Both the position numbers and the translations under genes were made by a program. The notes beneath the pieces were generated by a model. It worked only from the letters and a program-made list of their open reading frames with translations. It had not been told where the DNA came from and made no database searches. 64,000 nucleotides of DNA from Anoplopoma fimbria (taxonomy: Eukaryota; Chordata; Actinopteri; Perciformes; Anoplopomatidae), in NCBI RefSeq assembly GCF_027596085.1, contig NC_072465.1:17376207-17440206 (forward strand), given 5' to 3'. Position 1 is the stretch's first letter. The number at the start of each line of letters is the position of its first letter. This document shows positions 1 to 56,359 of this stretch, in pieces.

Positions 1-728
1 GACCTCCAATGCCTCAGCCCTGTCTTGCTTCCCGTTATGAAGGCTAGTTTCACCCAAGAACACACTTGTAAGAACAGGTATCCTTTGGTATAATAGGGAT
101 TCATGTTACAGATCTGATGAGATCTTCTCCAGCTGTCTCTATGCCAGCATTGGGTTTCTAAAAGGTATATCCCCTCCTGTCTTAATAAGGAAAGCTTTCA
201 TCGAGAAGGGCTCCACCAGCTCCTTCCATTGCTACCCAAGCAGGAGCACATGTCTCTGCTAGATCTGATTTAGATAACTGACACTGAGTGTGGAGGCCTA
301 ATGATACCAATCTACTGTTGGGCATCCCAGACTACCCTCCTCCACTGATGCACATAATTCCTTTTCATTGAAAGAGGGACTCTTTCTCAGAAGATACTCA
401 TGGCTCTGTTAAACCAAGCAATTAGAGGAGGAATATCCAGTGGCAGCATCTATGTTATATAATTAATCTGGGATACAACAATCATCTTTAAGGTATTTAT
501 CCCTCTTGTCAATGAGAGACACAATTTTGACCAGTTTAGTAGTATATTTATATTTTATAGAATGTTGCAATCATGCAGTGTTGCATGATATCCGTTAATT
601 TTCCAAAAAGCAAAAAAAGATAGTCATAGCTCTGTTTTGGCAAGTAATACTGTATATAATTTATGAATGGTATTCGTATTTATAAGTTATATTACTGTGA
701 ATCTGGATTAATGGAAAGTTTGTTTAAG

Positions 729-985
729 GGAAAAGTGATTATTCGTTTTTTTGCCGAGGGTTAGATTGATACCCGTCTCATCCCTTTACGCTGATATGAA
801 GCCTGGTCGCAGTGACTTGGAGTCTCACTGCTCCTAGCCAAATAGTCCTGCACACAAGCTCCCATTAAACCACAAATTATTATTTTAATCATTATATTAT
901 TAATTAGAGATGCAGGGTGAGGCTAGCTTCCAGTCTTTATGCTAAGCTAAGCTTACCAGCTATTGGCTCCCACTACATTTAGAGA
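729..985. repeat. Interspersed repeat family B, copy 1 (plus then minus segments)
   Basis: A diverged copy of a fish repeat whose plus-strand form contains a gacattttgggaaata start, a gagagttagatgagaagat block and a gcttagcttagcataaagac core. Bases 729-805 read in the plus sense (tgccgagggttagattgata, then gatatgaagc). Bases 806-985 read in the minus sense (ctgctcctagccaaatagtc, then ctttatgctaagctaagctt). Related copies lie at 32785-33020 (+), 33098-33345 (-) and 63428-63675 (+). The element is non-coding and its class was not determined. Confidence 0.6.
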
Positions 986-3959
986 GCCTTATGATGCTAA
1001 GCGACGCTCTCCTCTCCTCCACTAGCTTCTGCATTTGTTTTAAATAAACCTCTTTTGCTAGTGCCAGAAATACAAAATGCATCACTTCCTCTGTGCAGAG
1101 GATGAGTCACAGAGAAAACCTCAACAAAATTAATCAAACTGTGTGTGAGACAAAATATGCACATTGACTGCAATCAAAACTGTTGCTGGTCATAGCATTT
1201 TTCTCAATTTAGTGAACCTGTGGGAAGAAAACTTTAGGGTTCTAGAGGTGCAGTATGTGAATTATGATATCAGGTGTTCACACAAATATAGCGGTACAGG
1301 TTCAGAGAGGACTGGGCCTTTGAGACTGATACACCAGGGAATGGGTGGATAGGAAAAGGTCTGCTGTCACCTGCCTGTTGACACAGCAGGTGTGTTTTTT
1401 CCTTGGGATTTGGGTTTCTGTGATTGGCAAGCCAGAGGTGAGCGGTTTGATGGAGGCTGCGGGGCACACATACGAGTCTGCTTGGACCCACTTGGTATGC
1501 TGCGGGCTCTCAAGGGGCAGCGAGGAAGGACGGGGGGCCGTCTGTCCCTGTTAATCTAGTTGGCAGATGACTGACGTCTCCCTGTCCATCAAAGTGTGAC
1601 CTGGGGCTCACTTTTAATGAGATCCATTCCACATGACAGGCGCCACCTCTCCCTGGGCTGTCTGTCTGATCGTCTCCTCTGTTCCAATCAGATTGCTGAC
1701 TACATGTGTTGCTGCTTTACTTACAGAGTGAGAGTGACTGTGTGTCAATGTGTCTGTGTGTGTGAGTATAATGTGTGTTAGCTGCTCAGTAAGTCTGTTA
1801 GAATGTCTCAGATAAGGAAGTGATGTTAATACCTCCGACAAAAACTGAATGAACATGTCAAACTCAACGCAACTGAACTGCTCCTGTCAGTCTCCAGCCT
1901 TCGAGTGTAATATTGTTTTCAGTAATAGTTGATTTTACTTTGGAAACTAGCCAGTCAACTTTGTAAAACAGAAAATCCTCATGTTCTTCCAGTTAGTACA
2001 AAACTCACACACATACTAGAATTGCTGAACAGTTTACATTGTGTCTCAGCAAAAAAAGTGCTCCACGTTTGTGGAGGCGAGGGTATTTATTCAACAGTCG
2101 AATCTGTCAACATCGCTTTAGTGTGCATGTGCTAATGTGGAATCTATGTGCACAGGCCAACATCCATCATAAAAAACTACTGGAGCATCTAAGTCTTGGC
2201 TGAATTTACTTGGTTTGTATCAGAAACACATCTTGCTGGGAGGTTGTGCAACTCTGCCACACATCTCAAATAAAATCCTCAGATTTGGAGCGACTGAGAC
2301 AGAAACAAGGAAATACTAAACACAGAGACACATGGAATCCTGGCTCCTCAAGTATTGCCCAATTATTTCAGTAATTATTAAACAACTTCAAAGCTGGTAT
2401 CCATGTGGGCTAAGATAATAAAATATCTGTCTTCTCTGTGTGAGTTACTAACAACAACGTAAAGGAACTTCCATTCCACAAATGCGTACAAGCTGCACAC
2501 AAACACAGTCACAGTCCACTTCATTACAGTGGACAACAGCAGCAGTTCTAAAGTGTCTTTCTGTCAACTTCACACAGAGAAAAAGATGAGGTTAGCTTAC
2601 TTTGGCTGGCGACTGCTGGCACAGCTGGTTCTACTGATCGCTCTTCTTCATATTGCAGAATTAGGAGCCAGATGTGCCATTTACTGGCAGCTGTTTAAGG
2701 CAGGACATTGTCCCCAGAGATTGATCATTTAACTGTAAACATGACATGACATGTCAATTGACTATTGTATTGACAATTTTGACATTTTATTCTGTTTTGC
2801 TCTCTGTATTTCACATGAAAACCATTATTATAATTCCAACATGAATGACTAACACTACAACAATCTTTCAAACTGAATTTTGGCGAAATGTGTGAGATTG
2901 ATTTGTAACTTGGGTGTTGGGAGGATGAAGGGCTGATGGGCAATCAGAAGGTGATAAGACGTAGGGACTTTCTTCTGGGATTGACTGGGGAGCCGCCCAC
3001 AGTTGTGACATCCCCCTACAACATTTTCACAGTTAATTTAATTGAGAACTAAGCCTCAGAGAACGACATAGTTTAGAATATGTGCTTGATGTGCCATACT
3101 GTCTCCAACAACGGATCTTTTACAACACAACTGCTGCTGGATGTTCTGGCAACAGATGTCCAGGGAGATTTGTTCTCTTTCGGCAGTGCTGAGAAAACTT
3201 TTCTTTTAGGCCATTGTAGGATTTTTCATGTTACATAGTAAGTATTTCTTCTTACTAGAGCAATTCACTTTATCTGTTTTCACTGAGCTATACATAGCCA
3301 CAGTCCTGAATGCTTTTGTCTTGTGTAAACTGTCCAATTTGTCCCTGCTTCCAGCTCTTCATCTGTGTTACTTTATAGCCCAGGCTTTGAATCAAGATGG
3401 ATTTCATTAACTTTAATTCAATTAAGGTGTGTTCTGGCAGAAGGCTGACAGTCTTGGCAGAGAGAGAAATCTGAACAAACTCCGAGGGAGAACTGAAAGA
3501 AAAGTGGTAGCAGGCTCTGCAGAAATTATCAGTAAAAACAAGCAACTTTGTAGTTGGTTATTGTTGTTTTGGGTGACCCCCCCTCCCTTTATTCCTCTCT
3601 CTTTCATGAACACACATGCAAAATCTTCCTGTTTCTCTCTCACACACACACAAACACACACAACTGTTTGGTCACCATCCCTCCCATGTCATTTGAATTC
3701 TTGAGCCACCTGTTTCATGCATTTCAGAGCAAGTGATGACAGGAGGATGAGATGGGGAGCGAGAGGAAGGGTGAAGGACAAGGGACTCGGCATAGTCCAG
3801 CCAGAGTTGCTGCAAATGGAAGGTAAATTAATGACAGACATTGTAAGTTATATTATAAACACTGATTAGTTTATGAGCACAAACATCCCCGTCCTTGTCA
3901 GACGATGGCAAACAAGACAGAGATTGTGAAGCCATGCAGCAGCGCTGTGAGGCTGTACT

Positions 3960-4430
3960 CGAGCTAACCGCTAACATCCTGCTAACATGCTCACAGTGAT
4001 AATGTTAAAATGCTGATGCAGGTATATTGTTTACCATGTTAATCTTAGTTGAGTGTGTTAACATGCTAAGGTTTGCTGCTAAGCAATAAACACAATAAAG
4101 TATAGGAACCATTTACATTGTTATGTGACGATGACACCAAATGAAAAAAGTCAGAGATCACCAAAGTATTTCTAATTCATCCTGAGGGGCACATGAATGT
4201 GTGTATCAAACTCCACGACAATCCCTCCAATATAGCCGTTGAGAAATTTCACTCTAAACCACAAACCTCACAGTGGCACTAGAGGAAAAGTCAGGGGATC
4301 ACCAAAGTTATTAGGATTTATCCTCTGGGAACCAATGTCAATCCATCCAACAGTTGTTGAGATATTTCAGCGGTGGTGGATCGACTGACAGACACTGCCA
4401 GAGCCATGGCGCTAGCATAGCTAATACCTT
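3960..4430 (+). repeat. Interspersed repeat family A, copy 1 (two tandem units)
   Basis: A non-coding dispersed repeat. A 5' part rich in gctaacatgct words (3963-4085) is followed by two tandem related units. Unit 1 (about 4150-4252) starts gtcagagatcaccaaagt; unit 2 (about 4290-4370) starts gtcaggggatcaccaaagt. Both continue through an attcatcct-like word, a caatccatccaa-like word and gttgagatatttca. The end at about 4405-4430 has gccatggcgctagcatagct. Related copies lie at 27087-27235 and 46860-47330. It matches my memory of a very abundant perciform repeat, but was not searched. Confidence 0.7.
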
Positions 4431-6413
4431 GTAGAGCCGATTATGACGGCTTAATCGCACAAAACCTCTTAATTGTTCTTGCCCTTAGTTATAGTTTACA
4501 TTTCTTTCCAAACAAATCATAAGAATAAGATGAAGGATAAAGAAAATGGAGCAGAAGAAGAAAGGAAATGACACATCTGTGGTGCAGTTTTGTTTTGAAA
4601 AGCAAAGTGCTGTATTGTAAGCCAACACTTATTTTCTCAATCTTTCTGTAGCTGAAAATAATCATGATGTTGAAGAAAAAAAAAAGAAGAAACTACTGAA
4701 AAGGTTTCCACTCTCTTTAGTTAATTAAAGAACTAGCCATGGTAAAAACACAAAAGTCCCATGTATTCCCCTATCAGACCACAGACAACATTAGATTGAG
4801 TTCAGCTACCAAAGCTGACCACATTCTAGTGCAGTGTAAAACAAAAAGCACAGTCATTTCCTCTTGCTGTCAGACTGGACCCTCAAGAGGCCCGCGCCAA
4901 CATTGCTGCATGGGAAAACTATTACACAAACCCCCTTCAACCAACCCGGAGCACCTTCAACCACAAAGTCATGCTATATATAAAGCCATTGTTATTGTTT
5001 GCAGTAAAGTTTACTGTGAGGAAGAAAAAGACAAGGGCGAAAAAAAGAGCTGATGTAACGTAATACATGCTCTCCTCTGGTTGATACTGGAAGAGAGAAT
5101 CCACCAGACAAGCAGGGGACAGGATCAGACCCTGTGGAGCCTGTTAGGAAACAGCTTTAATTCATACCAAATCATCCCACCACAGCTGCCCTCCTCCCCT
5201 CCATTTCCCAAGCAGGAGACATGTGAGCCAGATACAATGAGACAAACTTGTGTCATTTAAAAAAAAGAGGCAGCTGTCCCATTTTTAGCCCTGCAAAGCT
5301 CCAGCTGAGTCACAGTCAGCTTCTCTGACAAAAGACTGAGAGACAAAAAAAAGCAGGAATATGACAATCAAGCCGAGCACAGGGAGATCTGGATGAGAAA
5401 AATATGCATGAAGAAAAGAGTTCCATTAATCTTAAGAGACAATCTCAAAAGGCATGTCATGTGTCAGTCCTCAAAGGAGGAAAAGTAACAGCATATATTT
5501 TTGGCTGATTGCAGATTTGTGAGCAAGCAATGACATTGTCCTCTACATTTATTAACATTACAGAGAGGCTATTGTTTTATCTTCACAGTCTCTTCACTAT
5601 TTTATTGTTAAAGTCAACATTGCCAGCATCACGTCAGGCCAACATAAATAACAAAAATCTAGTTGGGGTTACTCACAAACTAACAGTATGTGGTCTGAAT
5701 TTGAATCTCCATAGTCTCTTCTGCAGGCATGAATGAACTTGAAGAATAATAGACATTTATTGCTGTATTTATTCAACAAAAACATAGCATTGTGGCTCTT
5801 ATATTCCAGCAACAAGACACAATTCGTGGAACTCCTCCAACAACAAGAGACTGGACTTAGAGTCAGCATTTCTGGTTCTAGTTTTCACATTCAATTAACT
5901 TTTGTATCGTTTAGCTTTTGAGCACATAAGCAAACTGTCCTATAATTCCCTAATAAAGAACTGTAATGTGAAATTTGATGTGGAAATGTTAAAGGTTCGC
6001 AGCGTTGAAGTTTAAGACTCAGCTTTAAAATGTCTAAAATGCATTGCCTAAAGTTAGGTACACAAATGGTTGTAGTAAATATTAGATAAAAAAGCAAAGT
6101 AAAAAAGTCACCAGTAATAGAATGTCAATTTTCCTTTCTCAGGTGTCTCAAAACAACCAAAGTTTTCATGGCCTGATTGAAGTTTTCTCCTCTGTCTGCC
6201 AGCTTTGTGTTGGAGGTATTACTCTGCAAAGTGCGGCGTTATCTTTTTTCCATTTAAATGCTAATGAGCGTGCTGCCGTACCAGTCAAAGCGCTGCAGAA
6301 ACCGTGTGAATTTTTAATATCTTATCACACCAAAAGGTAACAGCTCTCCCGGTGAGGTGGAGGGATGAGTACATGTTCCCTCATTAAATTCTACACAAAC
6401 TGAGGGCCTTTTT

Positions 6414-6433
6414 TGTGTGTGTGTGTGTGTGTT
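6414..6433. repeat. Short (TG)n microsatellite
   Basis: An uninterrupted run of about ten TG dinucleotides after a T tract, in the intergenic region upstream of sema3f. Confidence 0.9.
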
Positions 6434-9400
6434 GCTAATGTGATGTGTGTGGTCAGTTGTGAGCACTCACATCTGTCTGTGTCATTTAGATGTGTGCGTA
6501 CATGCAGATGTGCGCAGCAGTGTACAGGTGCACTTGTTTCTTCACCTCATCAGTAATGAACAGCTGTTAATTGCCTCCCCATCATGTGCCAGCAGACAGA
6601 GGCTAAGGTTGTCACAGCTTGTTAATAATTACTTTCCGTGAGCTGGTGGAGTCATTAATGACAAAAGGTTAGAGGTAAATTCATTGAATGTAATGAAACT
6701 CTCATGAGAGAATGATCTCTGCTCTTATACTGTCTGGATTTGTATTCACCACTGGCACCTGTTTCCATGAAAACCGCCAGTGTCTTCCACAGTGAATGTT
6801 AATGTGGTGCATTATTTCCTCGTTATAGAGTTACAGTGGATAAATAGATGTAAAACGCTCCTTATGTGCAACTCTCAGAGAACTCAATAAGAACGAAATG
6901 AATAATCTATGCAGCGTTGCGTTCATGTCCTCCAGGAAAATGACAACGTTTTTAAATAGATATGTTCGACTTGCAGTCAAAGTTGCTTTGTTGAAACTGG
7001 CAGGTTTAGTCTGATAAAAGTGAAGCAGTAGAAGTGACGTGATGTAATATCTGTATTAAACATTAAACTTCTCAAGAGAAAGAAGTAAAAGTCTCCCACC
7101 AGCAGTATTCAAACTCAGATTTACAAACCTGGCATCCCCTCTGCGGAACAAAAAGGCTTTATTTCACTTTCTTGCAGAATTCCTCTAAACATGTTGCCTC
7201 TGTGGTCTGACACCCGATGGTGATCTTTGGTTTCATGGTTATCAATCATATTGTACTCGTCAGATAGCTGCTAGAGAAAGCAACGCTAGAGGAAAAACTG
7301 GAAAGCATGAGGGACTTTTACGAAGGCGGGCACTCCTCAAAGCCAGAATTCAATAATTGCTTTCCTCTTGTCTCACGCAAGTGACAGATGGTGAGGCCAC
7401 CAGAGAACTGAAGATGGGAATAATATTGTTGATTAAAAAGAAATATAGGAAACAACATGCAGCTGTTGGCTACAAGACAAAGACAAACAAGAAAGAGTGA
7501 AAAATGGGAATAGCAAAAAGAATATTGGTAATGACACAATTAAACTTGGCTGGCCCACGCACATTTAGATTGGGGATTGTTTGAACTGCTGATATGTGAA
7601 GTTTTGGGAAAGAGATTTCATTGTTTGACTGATTTATTCTCAGTGGGTGCTAAGAGACTGGGAGTTGTGTTCCAGATATTTATGAAAGTTGTTATTTATT
7701 TGGCTCTGTACCGTCTGGTGCTCAGACCACCCTTCAAACACAAACGCCCACCTGCACATGTTAACCAGTGAGTGAGAAAAAGAGTCTGATGATTTTTCAA
7801 GAACGTCTGAGATTCAGACGGACTAAAGCATATCAATAACTTCCACTTTGTGTGCGTGAGCTCGTCAGCGCGAGGGTAATTTTTTCCCAGAGCTCTTTTC
7901 CGGTATCAGGGGAAATTTAACACTTTTAATGGCAAATGCTGATGCTGAGCTCTCTTCCTTCCTCTGCTATGAGCATCAAAGCCTGGAGTCACACTGCTCA
8001 GCCTCTTTTGCATACAAACTAATGTGGCGATTGTCTTTCTAAGACATTGTTCAAAGGACAGAAAACTCAAAGTCACAGCCAGAGATCCCATATCTTTTTG
8101 TTCCCATTTATCATGAAGGTACCTTTTTGTTATGAATCCAATTTATTCAACACAAAGGCTAGGAAAAAATAGAAAGTATACACGTTTTTTTGACAAAATA
8201 AATGACAAAATTCACATGCAGAGTCATTCATCAACAAATTGGTAATTTCACATGGAGCACGAGAGTAAGTTTCAGTGAAATTACCACCCAGTCAGTTCTT
8301 TCAGTGGTGCAGGTTTTATAGTTTGTCGCTGTAACATAATCTTTCCTGTGAACTAACACAAAGGCAACAGTAAATCGGCTCCACAGCCATGATTCAATAA
8401 AAGTAAGTCATTGTATCCTTCAAATTCCTATCTGATTCTATACATTTCTGCAATGGTAGCGTATCCAAGACATGCATGAAACCTACGCTACAGTATTTAT
8501 CATTTATAGAATAATAAGCATGCAGACTGGGCGTCAGCTGCATGTGCGTTGACTGGATAAGAAGCAAAATAAGCCAGTGTGATCAGGGGAGGGATCGGGG
8601 GAGATTAAAAGATTTAAGGCTCCATTTGCCCATGAATATCTGATGCCTATCTGAGGCAAGAGCCAGTGATCCTCTGTCAGGTCGTCGAGGTGTCGGAATA
8701 AATCTACCTTATCTCCATCTGGCCACTTTTCAACTGTTTCTTAAGCGAACGTGTGGCCACATTCCTGTTGTGCCACAAAGTTATGCAGAAGCTGTTTGCA
8801 TCAAATAACAATGTTCCTTCTCATCTGAAATCACTGCTGGATTGGATATTATTTCTTCCCCTTTTGAGTCAAAATATAGTAGGTGATTAATGTTTCGTTC
8901 AAAAAGCAAACACTGCTCCATACTGTGAGACTGCCAATACCAGCAGATACTGAACAATTGTTTGGCTCAGACCTGGCGTCTGAACGCTTCTCAGCACAAC
9001 TCAATGTTGGCACCAGCCAGAAAATAAAAACCAGTAGCTGGCAGTCACATGCTGGTCAAGTTGTGAAATGACATCAAGTGCTATTTTGATACTCCAGCTT
9101 CTTCTGGACATTAAAAATAAGTGCATCTGATTGCAGTGTTTTAAACCTTATTGTTGCTTGCAATTTGGACACAGGTTTGTGAATTTGTCTCAGAAGAATA
9201 TTGCTTCTCTGAGGCAAAATAAAGTCTACATTACATTATCACAAGTCTGAATGTGTTCTGTATGACAGCCCTCATGTGTATTTTACATTGTGTATTCTGC
9301 AGTAAAGTCATTATGGGGATATTTTAATTGTAATAGTAATTGTTTTTTGAGAGCTCCACAAAAAAGCATGCCTTTGCCTATTTTATCTTGATCTTTAAAT

Positions 9401-9864
9401 GTCTATCTTTGGTGACAATGACAAATGCTAATGGCAATGAAAACAAACTGCATCATTCTATCGTACTAAAGGCTTCAGGGTTAATTTCAGTATTTCATTT
9501 GAACACTATGAATCAACTTCAGTGTAACAAATCACAAAACTATAACATACTATAAGCACAAAAAAAGGGGGTTCCCACTCTTTATATGATAAAAACTGAA
9601 TATGAACATATGAGAGATATTATAATTACTGATCAGTGGGAAACGTATTACAATGAGGACACACAAGTGCACATATATGTTGCCAAATTCATTTAAAGTA
9701 ATTAAAAAGAGATTAAAAAAAAATGTTTTGAATTTGAATAACGCCAGCTGCCCTATATTACATGTAGGATACAGTTTGTTCTTCATCATTTTAAGTGAGT
9801 TCACCTCTGTAGCCCCTCTGGAGTGGGAGAGGATGCATAGCAGACTTGCTTTGTGCTAGATTTC

Positions 9865-9872
9865 GGGGCGGG
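9865..9872 (+). promoter_or_regulatory. GC box candidate near the sema3f first exon
   Basis: GGGGCGGG, a consensus Sp1/KLF site, sits at the upstream edge of a locally CpG-richer stretch that precedes the likely first exon. No TATA box is seen at a suitable distance. The motif and local composition fit a TATA-less promoter, but the transcription start is not defined. Confidence 0.35.
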
Positions 9873-9879
9873 ACGGATC

Positions 9880-10298
9880 GCAGGGATGCTAAGGTAGGTT
9901 CCCTCCCCCATGGGTGTGTCCACTGCCGGGAGACCTCAGTGTATCCACCTGCACAAGCCGCTTCCCTGCACTACACGACTTGAGCGTCGCTGTGCGTGGT
10001 GGACGCTCCTCTCTCTCTCTCTCTCTCTCTGCCACTCTTCTCCAGGAACAACTCTTTGTTTCAGTGGACAATAACGAATCTGTTGATACGATTTAGAGAT
10101 CACTTCAAGTTAAGGCGGCTGCTGCAAGTTAATTTTAAATCCAAGCTTTGTTTGGCTCTGGGGATAATCGTGCGGGATCTGCGGCGGATACACTGATTCT
10201 CCTGCGTGCGGACAGAGGAGCTCAAAGGATCTGGAGTGGATGGTTTTAAATGTTGACGAGCTTTTAACACAACATTCACTGGACGGAAGTAAAAAAAG
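9880..10298 (+). other. sema3f: Probable 5'UTR exon 1 of sema3f
   Basis: A GC/CpG-richer stretch with a CT tract ends at a plausible donor (aaaaaaag|gtaggt, gt at 10299-10300). Vertebrate class-3 semaphorin genes usually have a non-coding first exon, and the exon with the start codon at 11976 opens at an acceptor (tctgtccctcag, ag at 11932-11933), so some upstream exon is required. The 5' boundary given is approximate, and an alternative first exon elsewhere cannot be excluded. If used, this exon contains upstream ATGs, including one at 10240. Confidence 0.45.
10009..10030 (+). repeat. (CT)11 tract in the probable 5'UTR exon
   Basis: Eleven uninterrupted CT dinucleotides in the GC-richer leader region of sema3f. 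Pyrimidine tracts are frequent near TATA-less promoters. No other role can be read from the sequence. Confidence 0.85.
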
Positions 10299-11933
10299 GT
10301 AGGTCATAATGCAAGTGATGTTTTTATTTATTATTATTTATTTATTTATTTATTATCTGTATTGACACAGATGTGCTTATAAAACAGTAAGAAGCCACAT
10401 TTGGTGGAGTCGAAAGGAAAAGATGCATGCTTCAGGTGCAAGATTATGGCTGTGATATTTCAAATATATCTTAAAAGTTCTGTCGAAAAAAAGGGAACAT
10501 TTTTAAGTCTGAATATTGATAACGGTTTATTTTAAGCGACAGACTTCGGATATATGTGTGTATGTGTCTGTCGGGTCTTCTCTGGCGAGTGGGAGGTAGT
10601 TTTAAATGAGACATTCTACGCTCCAATACAAATGTTCAAATACTGCATGAACTAAGAGCAGTGTGTTTTTGTGAGTATATGCGTGCGTGTTTGGTGGACA
10701 AGGAGCGTGCACTGAAAGTTTTGGCTGCATATGATGCTGTATTTTATCAATCTAATATATCCCCAGTGATTGAATGTAGTCTAGTAACTACCCCTTAACG
10801 TTACTTTTTAATATCTAAAATCCTCTCATAAATGGCACGTGGTTCATGTTCATGTCCTCATAACTCAAAGCCCCGTCACGCTTTATTTTGGTTAACGGTC
10901 TGCTTTGGAGTTGTGCCTTCAGGGCTCAATGTGGAACTTGATCTTAAACCCTGACTGACAGTTTGACCTCCGACTCAAATCCACGTTTACGAGTAGATGC
11001 ATGGATAATTAAAGCGAAACACCCTCACTAAAATTGGGTTTTTTTTTCTCCAAACGTGGCACTGTCAATTCATTGTACAAGCTTTTTTTTGTTTGTTTGT
11101 TTGTTTGTTTGTTTGTTTGTTTGTTTGTTTGTTAGACCAGCTCGTCCACACGCTGATAACTTGGAGCGTCTTTAAAATCTTTGTATGGGGACATCATTAA
11201 CCTCAGCTCCCTTTGTGGCTGATATCCGCACGTTGATGGAGAGCACTGCTCGTTTAATGAGGAATCTCTGTGGTGAAATGAATTTATTTGCGTGTAATAG
11301 TGATACCATTTCCTGACCATGGAATTTGCCTCTTTTCTCTCTCTCACACACACACACACACACGTACACACGTTTTGTGTCAGTATGAAAAGTAAGGAGG
11401 GAGGTGCACGCAGCTCCTCTTTCTCCCTCTGGAAGGAGACTTGGTTCGTCCACACTGTTGCTCTCACAGCACACAGAAGCAGACACGGATAAGAATAACA
11501 GTAGAGGGACGTTACAATGAGAGATTCATCATAAAACCCAGTTGTAATGATAAAAAAAAAAGAAAAGAAATCAATGCAGCATCAGCAGAGTTACTTTCAA
11601 GACTCCTGCAACTGTCAGGTTTTATGGTTGGGGTTAAGTTACATGGTCTATACCTATTGCACACCCTGATATAATTACCTGGTCAAGATTTAAAGCATTT
11701 AAACTCCCCCATAATATATTTAGTCAAAGCATGGAACCTATAGAAGGATACATAACAGATCCAGTTTTTTGTGTGTCTGTCCCTGCCTGATGGTCTGTGT
11801 TGTTGGTGTATGACTTCAGTACCAAAAAGCTTTATTAAGACTACACAATGAAGCTAAGTGGCTGAAGCTGGTCCCTGCAGTTGGTTTGAAGTAGAGGCCT
11901 ATTGACTGATGCTCATCCCTTTCTGTCCCTCAG
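10299..11933 (+). other. sema3f: sema3f intron 1 (within the 5'UTR)
   Basis: About 1.6 kb between the proposed non-coding exon and the start-codon exon. It contains a TTTA/TTA-rich stretch near 10321-10355, a (GTTT)n tetranucleotide array at 11083-11133 and a (CA)n run at 11345-11363. No gene is seen in it. The 104- and 111-residue minus-strand frames here read through the CA run and look fortuitous. Confidence 0.5.
11083..11133. repeat. (GTTT)n tetranucleotide microsatellite
   Basis: A T tract followed by about ten uninterrupted GTTT units, in sema3f intron 1. Confidence 0.95.
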
Positions 11934-11975
11934 CTCCTGGACTCTCCTTCTGCTCTGTTAACTAACAGAGGGACA

Positions 11976-56359
<44,384 letters not shown>

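Larger units (their letters stand above)
1..9860. other. Intergenic region upstream of sema3f
   Basis: No gene is recognised here on either strand. All open frames are short (104 residues or fewer), lack recognisable domains and do not chain through splice sites into a known protein. The region is AT-rich and holds two diverged interspersed repeat clusters (729-985 and 3960-4430) and a short TG run near 6414. Distal sema3f enhancers could lie here, but nothing in a single sequence identifies them. Confidence 0.7.
10240..11961 (+). other. Putative spliced upstream ORF of sema3f (28 codons)
   Basis: An ATG at 10240-10242 opens a frame that runs to the proposed donor at 10298 (19 codons plus 2 nt). 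Joined to the exon at 11934 it continues for 9 codons and stops at TAA 11959-11961, 14 nt before the sema3f ATG at 11976. The upstream ATG has T at -3 and G at +4, a weak-to-moderate context; the main ATG has A at -3. The call depends entirely on exon 1 being as proposed. It is more likely a regulatory uORF than a functional peptide. Confidence 0.3.
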
